From a virus: a stretch of DNA of 42,436 nt. This document shows positions 1-4,955 of this stretch, piece after piece; position 1 is the first letter of the stretch; the number at the start of each line of letters is the position of its first letter. The notes under the pieces were generated by a model, which saw only the letters and a program-made list of their open reading frames with translations, did not search any database and was not told where the DNA came from. Both the position numbers and the translations under genes were made by a program. The DNA lies in the IMG/VR virus record IMGVR_UViG_3300001371_000001, positions 1-42,436 of that record. One strand, 5' to 3'.

Positions 1-165
1 CAGGTTCGCACCGTACAGGTCCGCACCGGACAGGCCCGCACCGGACAGGTCCGCATGGGTCAGGTCCGCACCGGACAGGTTCGCACTGGACAGGTTCGCA
101 CTGGACAGGTCCGCACCGGGCAGGTCCGCATTAGGCTTGCATAGGTCTTTATATTTCTTGTCCAT
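1..165 (-). CDS. Pentapeptide-repeat protein, N-terminal part (continues at 42436)
   Basis: This is the 5' end of a gene cut by the window edge. It starts with ATG at 163-165 behind GTGAGGTGACTA and opens [12 protein letters not shown], nearly identical to the start of the paralog at 40045-40704. About nine pentapeptide units of the A(D/N)LxG type follow, each encoded by a 15-bp DNA repeat. The frame runs open off position 1 and resumes in frame at 42436. Pentapeptide repeats fold as a right-handed quadrilateral beta-helix; some family members mimic DNA and inhibit gyrase, but nothing here shows that role. The gene continues the minus-strand operon that begins near 768. Confidence 0.85.
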   Translation of the reverse strand, partial: MDKKYKDLCKPNADLPGADLSSANLSSANLSGADLTHADLSGAGLSGADLYGANL

Positions 166-168
166 TAG

Positions 169-405
169 TCACCTCACTTTCTTTGTAATAAAGTAATATT
201 CTCTGACCTTTGCCTTTTGCCCTTCAAATTCTGATAGCCATACCTCATTTCCAACGCCTACACAGTATAGACGCCGTTTAGATTGCCATTGTTTATCGAA
301 TATCCATTTAGCTACTGCATTGCAGATATTATCGTCAATATCCGCAACGCAATCATTAAGGATAACCGGCGCCCATGACGCCGGTAAGGTATAAGATGCT
401 TTCAT
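169..405 (-). CDS. Hypothetical protein, 78 aa
   Basis: A small soluble protein with no signal peptide or membrane segment. I do not recognise the family. The start is ATG at 405 behind GGAGG with a 6-base gap, a strong ribosome site. The protein is rich in aromatic residues and ends in basic ITKKVR. It sits between the 115-aa gene upstream and the pentapeptide gene downstream, whose start codon is only three bases past this stop, so the three are almost certainly cotranscribed. Confidence 0.7.
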   Translation of the reverse strand: MKASYTLPASWAPVILNDCVADIDDNICNAVAKWIFDKQWQSKRRLYCVGVGNEVWLSEFEGQKAKVREYYFITKKVR

Positions 406-420
406 AATACGCCTCCGCTG

Positions 421-768
421 TTAATAGTAGAAAATTTTAGCCATGCGTTTTGCCAGAGTAAGCATGGTGAAATTGATTTTAAGGCCGAACCCCTCTATAT
501 CCTCTTGAATGAATGCCGTATCACTGTGGCCCCAGTCAGTGAACGTTTGCAGAGATATATATCCTAAATTAACATTACGCCCAACCAAATAGATAACATC
601 ACCTTCTATAAATACCGCCCGTTCGTCATTATCACCTAAAGAGATATCATACTGATAGAGATCACCGTTAAGGATATAGGACAAAACCAAACCGCGAGAA
701 AACGCCCGCCTTTTGTGCCATGCTCCCATTGATTCCTTGCCAATGGTGTAACAAGTAAATCTCTTCAT
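421..768 (-). CDS. Hypothetical protein, 115 aa
   Basis: An unrecognised soluble protein beginning MKRFTCYTIGK. The ATG at 768 was chosen over the upstream GTG at 819 because GGAGGG lies 6 bases before it and the segment between looks like leader. The protein has a basic N-terminal stretch (HKRRAFSRG), an acidic middle and a hydrophobic, beta-like C-terminal half. It is the first gene of the minus-strand accessory operon that runs through position 1 into 42436-41551. A putative promoter lies about 50 bases upstream. Confidence 0.7.
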   Translation of the reverse strand: MKRFTCYTIGKESMGAWHKRRAFSRGLVLSYILNGDLYQYDISLGDNDERAVFIEGDVIYLVGRNVNLGYISLQTFTDWGHSDTAFIQEDIEGFGLKINFTMLTLAKRMAKIFYY

Positions 769-817
769 AGTGTACCCTCCATTTATTAGTTGATGATAAA
801 AGACCCTGATAATTGAC

Positions 818-844
818 ACTATATCCTTATTATTTATTTGTCAA
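818..844 (-). promoter_or_regulatory. Candidate sigma-70 promoter for the 768 to 41551 operon, with facing TTGACA on the plus strand
   Basis: Reading leftward, TTGACA (839-844) is followed after 15 bases by TATAGT (818-823). The spacer is short, so the match is imperfect. The same site has a plus-strand TTGACA at 813-818, making an inverted TTGACA/TGTCAA pair around an AT-rich centre. This could be an operator half-site pair as well as a -35 element. Confidence 0.4.
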
Positions 845-906
845 GCGGTATTTATAAATAATTTGTCTATTATAAGGAATGCAATATCCATACCAGGGTA
901 TTTTAT

Positions 907-1134
907 ATGGTTTCCAGCGGCCGTCATTCAGGGAACAAACTCATTAAGATTACATGTAATATTCTGAACACCCGCTCGGTGTACGTTTGGTGTAAGGGCC
1001 ATGGTTACGAGAAACTGTATTCTTACAAGCTGAGTAAAAAGGGTTTTATGGGGGTAAATTATGACTTCTTTATGGTTACATTATGTGTATATTCGGTAAT
1101 TTTTTTCATATCTGGAACTATATCAGTGACTTAA
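907..1134 (+). CDS. Possible small membrane protein, 75 aa
   Basis: An open frame starting ATG at 907 and ending in a hydrophobic stretch (FFMVTLCVYSVIFFISG, about residues 54-70) that could be one membrane segment. The N-terminal part is basic and polar. No clear Shine-Dalgarno sequence precedes it, and it is the only plus-strand frame in an otherwise regulatory region, so it may be spurious. No family recognised. Confidence 0.3.
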   Translation: MVSSGRHSGNKLIKITCNILNTRSVYVWCKGHGYEKLYSYKLSKKGFMGVNYDFFMVTLCVYSVIFFISGTISVT

Positions 1135-1244
1135 AATAGTAAATTATTAACTTGCCTAAAAAAAAGGTAAACCCTTGAGGTGGTGACAGAGTGTCGTGTT
1201 GTGCCGTGTTATAGGTATACGATTGCATGTAATCTCAGAAATAC

Positions 1245-1320
1245 GATTTATTTATACAATATTATTATATTTAATAAATTAATAATTACTATAAACAACA
1301 TATAGTAATCATTACACTTT
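1245..1320 (+). other. AT-rich tract in the main control region
   Basis: About 75 bases made almost wholly of A and T, beginning near ATTTATTTATACAATATT and ending near AACATATAGTAATCATTAC. It contains no gene. It lies beside the operator pair at 1334-1389 and 500 bases from the parS-like palindrome. An easily melted tract among repeats and palindromes is compatible with a replication origin or a cluster of overlapping promoters; neither is shown by the sequence alone. Confidence 0.4.
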
Positions 1321-1333
1321 TGGTAAAGAAAAA

Positions 1334-1389
1334 CCATGTTTACTCAATATGTAAACATGGCATTTCCTCTGTTTACTCAATCTGTAAAA
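1334..1389. promoter_or_regulatory. Two GTTTAC(N7)GTAAA operator-like sites, 33 bp apart
   Basis: Site 1 is CCATGTTTAC (1334-1343), a 7-base TCAATAT centre, then GTAAACATGG (1351-1360), a perfect 10-bp inverted repeat. Site 2 repeats its core as GTTTAC (1371-1376), TCAATCT, GTAAAA (1384-1389). The cores are exactly 33 bp apart, about three helical turns, which suits cooperative binding of a dimeric repressor on one face of the DNA. The protein that might bind is unknown; the winged-helix protein at 40959-41429 is one candidate. Confidence 0.55.
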
Positions 1390-1413
1390 AGTGATAGGCT
1401 AAACCTACTAATA

Positions 1414-1554
1414 CTACAGACTATCATGTATAACGGTTAGCTGTAATGTTTCACCCTCTTCCAGGGCGTCAAGGATCTCGTCTAAGCCATCAATATAACC
1501 ACTATCATCTTGGTTATACCGCTCCACTAATTCGTCTATCTCTTTTTCAGTCAT
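1414..1554 (-). CDS. Hypothetical acidic microprotein, 46 aa
   Basis: A short gene starting MTEKEIDELVERY and ending VIHDSL, very acidic, predicted mostly helical. It is supported by an excellent ribosome site (GGGAGGTAATACT then ATG at 1554) and by a promoter-like TTGACA-16-TATGCT just upstream. It stands alone on the minus strand inside the control region, next to the GTTTAC operator pair. Such small acidic proteins made from a phage's own promoter can be host-takeover or anti-repressor factors; this is only an inference from size, charge and place. Confidence 0.6.
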   Translation of the reverse strand: MTEKEIDELVERYNQDDSGYIDGLDEILDALEEGETLQLTVIHDSL

Positions 1555-1578
1555 AGTATTACCTCCCTCTATAATCAA

Positions 1579-1606
1579 AGCATAAGCATGTATAAGGTAA
1601 TGTCAA
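1579..1606 (-). promoter_or_regulatory. Sigma-70-like promoter of the 46-aa gene
   Basis: Reading leftward, a perfect TTGACA (1601-1606), a 16-base spacer, then TATGCT (1579-1584), which matches the -10 consensus at four of six positions. Transcription would start near 1572, some 18 bases before the start codon of the 46-aa gene. The stretch 1607-1802 beyond it holds nothing I can identify. Confidence 0.5.
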
Positions 1607-1803
1607 TCATAAAAATTTGGCTATGATACACAGAAATACAATATGAGCTAACATATTGAATTATAAGTAGAATCGAGTTCGGGCAAAGGCAATACTCTGG
1701 TATTGGTGAAAAGCAATCGTTGATTGTGGGCCATTTGAGAGCGTTTGAAGGGTGTATGTATTTAGTTATAAGGGATTTATGGTATAAGTTATAGACTTTA
1801 TAG

Positions 1804-1819
1804 TGGCATGATTCTTGCA
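1804..1819 (+). promoter_or_regulatory. Sigma-54-like -24/-12 element, copy 1
   Basis: TGGCATGATTCTTGCA fits the sigma-54 consensus TGGCAC-N5-TTGCW except for T in place of C at the sixth position, with the diagnostic GG and GC exactly 12 bases apart. It lies inside a 27-bp sequence (1803-1829) repeated with three changes at 1927-1953. It points toward the late genes. Confidence 0.4.
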
Positions 1820-1831
1820 TACAGCATGGCA

Positions 1832-1847
1832 TGTTCCACGTGGAACA
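1832..1847. promoter_or_regulatory. parS: parS-like centromere palindrome (perfect)
   Basis: TGTTCCACGTGGAACA is a perfect 16-bp palindrome and equals the chromosomal parS type bound by ParB in many bacteria (B. subtilis form TGTTTCACGTGAAACA; a GTTCCACGTGGAAC core is used in pseudomonads). It is flanked by GGCA on the left and TTGCC on the right, extending the dyad. No ParA or ParB gene is visible in the window. Alternatively it is the operator of another regulator. Confidence 0.6.
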
Positions 1848-1889
1848 TTGCCGTGCTATATGCCCATGTGTAGCAGTAGCAGCACGGCA

Positions 1890-1905
1890 TGTTCCACATG
1901 GGACA
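1890..1905. promoter_or_regulatory. Degenerate second parS-like site
   Basis: TGTTCCACATGGGACA differs from the perfect site at 1832 by two changes. It carries the same flanks, extended to CACGGCA on the left and TTGCCGTG on the right, and the same 3' tail GTGCTATATG. The two sites are 58 bp apart. A third, partial copy (TGTCCCATGTGG) starts at 1919. The shared flanks show the sites arose by duplication of a unit of about 45 bp. Confidence 0.5.
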
Positions 1906-1927
1906 TTGCCGTGCTATATGTCCCATG

Positions 1928-1943
1928 TGGCATGATTCTTGCG
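1928..1943 (+). promoter_or_regulatory. Sigma-54-like -24/-12 element, copy 2
   Basis: TGGCATGATTCTTGCG repeats the element at 1804 with the same GG-GC spacing; the last base departs from the W of the consensus. The two copies are 124 bp apart and bracket the parS-like palindromes, which would then lie 20-100 bp upstream of this promoter, where enhancer-binding activators of sigma-54 often sit. Confidence 0.35.
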
Positions 1944-1981
1944 TATAGCGTGGTAATGTTTGATAAGTAAAGAAGTGTTTA

Positions 1982-2096
1982 CCAAACAAAGTTAAGTATG
2001 ATAAAGGATTCTTTGTTTGGCAAACATATCTTTGTTAGATGAACAAAGTTAAGTATGATAAAGGATTCTTTGTTTGGCAAACATATCTTTGTTAGA
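1982..2096 (+). repeat. Two perfect 55-bp tandem repeats (period 57 bp)
   Basis: The 55 bases at 1985-2039 recur without change at 2042-2096. Each unit carries ACAAAG and CTTTGT arms, so the array also forms inverted repeats: CCAAACAAAG (1982-1991) with CTTTGTTTGG (2011-2020), and CTTTGTT (2030-2036) with AACAAAG (2042-2048). No gene fits. The array lies between the sigma-54-like elements and the late operon and could bind an initiator, packaging or transcription protein. Confidence 0.85.
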
Positions 2097-2180
2097 GGGC
2101 CGGTACACCCTGCTTTTGGGTGACTGGGTGGCCTCCAAATTCGGTGACTCCCAACCTGTCAACGGGCTACTTTTTTGGTA
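2097..2180. other. G+C-rich block of unknown function in the AT-rich leader
   Basis: This block stands out as richer in G and C than its surroundings. CACCC (about 2106-2110) can pair with GGGTG, enclosed by GGCC with GGCC, and GGTGACT occurs twice. A run of six T follows at about 2171-2176. It may be a structured leader RNA or a terminator for transcripts from the left; I recognise no RNA family. Confidence 0.3.
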
Positions 2181-2182
2181 AC

Positions 2183-2251
2183 TACCTTTATAAATGCAGA
2201 CAGTAGTACTATACTTATCTACAATATACATACAGTAGTGCTATTCTTATT
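2183..2251 (+). promoter_or_regulatory. Motif TACCTTTATAAATG and a 20-bp imperfect direct repeat
   Basis: TACCTTTATAAATG (2183-2196) is identical to 14 bases at 40824-40837 in the early control region. Directly after it, ACAGTAGTACTATACTTAT (from 2200) is repeated with few changes from 2232, a 32-bp period. These look like binding sites of a phage-encoded or host regulator shared by late and early regions. Confidence 0.5.
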
Positions 2252-2326
2252 TATAAATACAGATAACAGAAAAGTCCAAATTTATAAACAGTTTAGTATT
2301 ACAAAACGCCCTTGAAAATTTTTTAG

Positions 2327-2362
2327 AGGGTCACACAATTCTTCTTACACGAAAAGTAACTC
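2327..2362 (+). promoter_or_regulatory. Bipartite motif shared with the early control region
   Basis: AGGGTCACAC (2327-2336), exactly 15 bases, then AAAAGTAACTC (2352-2362). The same two halves with the same 15-base gap occur at 40729-40764 (second half AAAAGTTACTC). Here the motif ends two bases before the -35 of the late promoter, a usual place for an activator. Confidence 0.55.
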
Positions 2363-2363
2363 C

Positions 2364-2393
2364 TTTACATTTTGGACTTTGATCTTATATTAT
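2364..2393 (+). promoter_or_regulatory. Candidate late promoter
   Basis: TTTACA (2364-2369), an 18-base spacer and TATTAT (2388-2393) form a reasonable sigma-70 promoter. Transcription would begin near 2400, about 28 bases before the small-terminase start, and read the whole structural operon. Confidence 0.5.
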
Positions 2394-2427
2394 GTTATAG
2401 GAATCCAACTATATTTATGAGGTTATT

Positions 2428-2964
2428 ATGGGAATAGTTCCACAATATGATAAACTACGCTACCAGTATGAATTTGGCAATAGGTCAATCCAGGATCTTT
2501 GTAAAGAGCATGGCTTCTTAATCACTGAGCTTCAGGAATACGCATCCAGTAACTCTTGGTCCAAACAAAAGGATGTGGATCTGCTTAGTGAGGATTCCGT
2601 TAGTGACTATTATACGGTTGCCAGACGCCAGCTAACAGTAGAGATGGCGTCCCGCGCCCTTGTACTCTGGTCAAGGCTAACTGAGATCGAAAATGGGATA
2701 CTTGATATAGCGGCCCAACTGGTAGAGGACATACAGGCTGACCCGAAGTCTATGCTGCGTAATCCACTGGAACTGTCCAGACTTACCAAAATCCTGTCTG
2801 ATATCCAGGCGTCTAATAAGATGTACATTGAGGCCGTACAAACCCCTGCTATGCATGACAAAGCTACTAAAGAGTTGTCGGATATACTGGAAGAGCAGCG
2901 CAAGTGGATAGTTGAGGTTGTGCATACTAACAATGCAAATACTAACAATGAGGAAATAGAGTAA
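2428..2964 (+). CDS. Terminase small subunit (DNA-recognition), probable
   Basis: A 178-aa protein whose N-terminal 45 residues match the helix-turn-helix typical of small terminases: YQYEFGNRSIQDLCKEHG followed by a second helix and NSWSKQK, the usual 'GW-x-x-x' end of the recognition helix. The rest is helical and ends in an acidic, Asn-rich tail. Small terminase binds the packaging site and hands DNA to the large subunit. The start ATG at 2428 follows GAGGTTATT. It is first in the late operon, where P22 places its small terminase gene 3, but here it is separated from the large subunit by over 5 kb. Confidence 0.7.
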   Translation: MGIVPQYDKLRYQYEFGNRSIQDLCKEHGFLITELQEYASSNSWSKQKDVDLLSEDSVSDYYTVARRQLTVEMASRALVLWSRLTEIENGILDIAAQLVEDIQADPKSMLRNPLELSRLTKILSDIQASNKMYIEAVQTPAMHDKATKELSDILEEQRKWIVEVVHTNNANTNNEEIE

Positions 2965-2965
2965 A

Positions 2966-3529
2966 ATGGCGCTTACTAAATTTACTTTTATACCGAGAGA
3001 GCAGTATCCAGCAATTACCACTGGCATAGCCCAAGTGCAAGTGCCAGCGGGTACATCTATTATACGTACTTTGCCCGTGGTTAATAGTAATCGGCCTATC
3101 ACTATTACGGCTATTCCTCTTACCAAGTTGGAACATGGTGTGGTAACAGATGGGCCGTTTGTAGTGGGTGATGTTGTGGCGGGTAGTGAGTCCGGCGCAT
3201 CTGGTCAGGTGGTGGAGGTCGGTGCTGACTACCTGCTCGTGGCTGATGTATCAGGTACATTTGATGCGTCTACACCTGATACTTTAACAGGTAGCATTTC
3301 AACGGCGACTGCGAATATTACGACTAAGACAGTAGGGTCAGCTTTGGCGAGGGACACAACTTCGGCGTACACAGGTACAGAATTAAGTATTGATGGTGGT
3401 ACTGCTATTTTCTCGGATTGGGCGGTAGGGACGGTACAAGAAATTACTAAGCAGGCACTATATTCGGGTATTAGCGCTATAAAATTGACGGCGATAGATA
3501 TTGACGCTATATTTGAAATAGTGGTATAA
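2966..3529 (+). CDS. Putative virion/decoration protein, 187 aa
   Basis: A Thr/Val/Gly/Ser-rich protein with alternating beta patterns and no catalytic motif I can see. Residues about 60-115 (VGDVVAGSESGASGQVVEVG and following) resemble short beta-sandwich or carbohydrate-module-like segments found in structural phage proteins. ATG at 2966 lies two bases after the small-terminase stop, with AGGAAATAG upstream as ribosome site. It opens a block of beta-rich genes inserted between the terminase subunits; function is inferred only from composition and position. Confidence 0.5.
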   Translation: MALTKFTFIPREQYPAITTGIAQVQVPAGTSIIRTLPVVNSNRPITITAIPLTKLEHGVVTDGPFVVGDVVAGSESGASGQVVEVGADYLLVADVSGTFDASTPDTLTGSISTATANITTKTVGSALARDTTSAYTGTELSIDGGTAIFSDWAVGTVQEITKQALYSGISAIKLTAIDIDAIFEIVV

Positions 3530-3530
3530 T

Positions 3531-3914
3531 ATGGAAATATGGTCTCCATTATGGACCCTTGGTTGGGTGTCGCCTTTTACACAAGATGTTCTATATTTAG
3601 ATCTTGACACTGCATCTGATGGGACAGGTTTCTATGTTGATATAGAAGCTGATGTAGAAGAACCAGTCGTTGGAACCGTTTCTGTTACCCCAGAGAACCT
3701 TGCCTTTAAAAAAATACCACTCTTATTTTCAGACCTGTCGGATGATGGCATACTGAAGGTTGAGTGGCCTGTTGGCGTGAATACATATATAGATTTGTTT
3801 TCCCCATCGTCAACTTTTTTAGACGGCGGCAGTTCGGATGTTCCAGATCTTAGTGTTGCGGTTGGCAGTTTGGTTTCTGGTAGTGTCCAGGTTAATATTT
3901 CAATAGCGGTTTAA
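3531..3914 (+). CDS. Putative virion-associated beta protein, 127 aa
   Basis: Begins MEIWSPLWTLGWV and is rich in Asp, Val and Ser, with repeated short beta-strand-like stretches and an Ig-like pattern (EEPVVGTVSVTPENLAF, about residues 43-60). No catalytic residues or membrane segment. The start is one base after the preceding stop and has no strong ribosome site, so translation is probably coupled. Part of the inserted block; no family recognised. Confidence 0.5.
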   Translation: MEIWSPLWTLGWVSPFTQDVLYLDLDTASDGTGFYVDIEADVEEPVVGTVSVTPENLAFKKIPLLFSDLSDDGILKVEWPVGVNTYIDLFSPSSTFLDGGSSDVPDLSVAVGSLVSGSVQVNISIAV

Positions 3915-3926
3915 GGTGGTGATAAA

Positions 3927-4241
3927 ATGAAAACATTTATCGTTACTTTGATTTTATTTATAGTAGCTTCGGCATCGGCAGCCGAGCTGAAGCTCACTTG
4001 GGAGAATACCGAGACGACTTTTGATTTGACTCGCATTTATTACGGGGAGAGCCGGGACAGCATGATCCAAACAAAGGACGTTTCGTTTCCGGAAACGACG
4101 GTGATAATTGACGGGTTGGATTACGAAAAGGAATATTATTTCCAGGCTGTGCATGTTATCGGAGTATATGAAAGTGATCGATCCAATGGTGCTTTTGAAA
4201 AGGCAAGGATATCCGCGCCTAAAATCATAGGGATAGAATAG
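3927..4241 (+). CDS. Exported fibronectin type III-like protein, 104 aa
   Basis: A Sec signal peptide (MKTFIVTLILFIVASASA, cut before AELKLTW) leads to a single fibronectin type III-like domain. The LTWENT strand, the 'TTVIIDGLDYEKEYYFQAVHV' type loop-strand (about residues 58-77) and the YY aromatic are typical of FN3. The ribosome site is AAGGTGGTGATAAA. A signal peptide is unexpected in a virion protein, so the product may act in the periplasm or at the host surface. It lies in the inserted block between the terminase genes. Confidence 0.6.
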   Translation: MKTFIVTLILFIVASASAAELKLTWENTETTFDLTRIYYGESRDSMIQTKDVSFPETTVIIDGLDYEKEYYFQAVHVIGVYESDRSNGAFEKARISAPKIIGIE

Positions 4242-4253
4242 GGAGATACTAAA

Positions 4254-4547
4254 ATGGCATATACAGCTGTAGTTTCCAAGGAAAGCGTAACGAATGTCGG
4301 TGAAAAATTATTTCGGATTGATATAAAACTGGTAGTTTTGGATGGGGCCACTACTATTTTTGAAGCAACCGCGAATGCAATTTTTAATAGCGTTACAATG
4401 AATATTAATGATGTAAAAAATACTCTTCTTACCGATTTGGCAAAAAGTTGGGATACCTGGGAATCAGAGAAATTAATATACAATTCAAGCAGCCTGGATA
4501 ACATGATATCATCAATAGAAACAAGCGCAACCGAGTATATTAATTAG
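4254..4547 (+). CDS. Hypothetical protein, 97 aa
   Basis: A small protein with a beta-like N-terminal half (KLFRIDIKLVVLDGATTIFE) and a helical C-terminal half with acidic residues. No motif recognised. GGGAG lies eight bases before ATG at 4254. Phage genes of this kind near FN3 and fibre genes are often minor structural proteins, but that is inferred from the neighbourhood alone. Confidence 0.5.
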   Translation: MAYTAVVSKESVTNVGEKLFRIDIKLVVLDGATTIFEATANAIFNSVTMNINDVKNTLLTDLAKSWDTWESEKLIYNSSSLDNMISSIETSATEYIN

Positions 4548-4556
4548 GAGTCGCAA

Positions 4557-4955
4557 ATGGCAAGGACGGCAAGCAGCATCACTCAGCACGATTGGAACGA
4601 TAACACATGGACAACCGGAACTCCAACGACACCAATTAAAACCTTGAGTGGCGTTACAGAATCCAAAACCGGCTCTTTTGATGCTCGTACTTACTGGCAA
4701 CTACAGGTCACTGTTGATATCAACTATGACGCAACGCCAACGAATAGCGTAACTATCTATCTTTATGGCTCTGTTGATGGCACAAATTTTGACGATACGC
4801 CTATGGATCTTATTGCGGGAGACAAAACAACCGATCCGGAGCAATTAACTATAATGCTTTTTAGCCCTCCTGCTTATTTGCAAATTGGTTTCGTCCAGAC
4901 TGGGAGTACGGATTCTCATGATATTTCATCTGTAAAAATTATTGGATATAACTAA
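4557..4955 (+). CDS. Putative capsid-decoration-like beta protein, 132 aa
   Basis: Starts MARTASSITQHDWNDNTW; a beta-sandwich-like pattern fills the rest, with YGSVDGTNFDDTP (about 76-88) and a final HDISSVKIIGYN strand. Proteins of this appearance recur in marine and soil phages as structural or decoration proteins. GGAG precedes ATG by eight bases. Its TAA overlaps the ATG of the large repeat protein by one base, so the two are coupled. Confidence 0.5.
   Translation: MARTASSITQHDWNDNTWTTGTPTTPIKTLSGVTESKTGSFDARTYWQLQVTVDINYDATPTNSVTIYLYGSVDGTNFDDTPMDLIAGDKTTDPEQLTIMLFSPPAYLQIGFVQTGSTDSHDISSVKIIGYN

Larger units (their letters stand above)
1803..1953 (+). repeat. 27-bp direct repeats bracketing the parS-like cluster
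   Basis: The sequence at 1803-1829 recurs at 1927-1953 with three transitions (A/G, C/T and A/G). Together with the duplicated 45-base palindrome units between them, the block is a compact iteron-like array of about 150 bp. Confidence 0.7.

Noticed and set aside
1575-1989. Minus-strand frames over the parS-like region
   Set aside because: They are made of the palindromes and repeats, lack ribosome sites and have low-quality composition; the region is regulatory.
2097-2180. tRNA or known riboswitch in the G+C-rich block
   Set aside because: No cloverleaf, anticodon arm or known riboswitch core could be drawn; only simple stems are seen.
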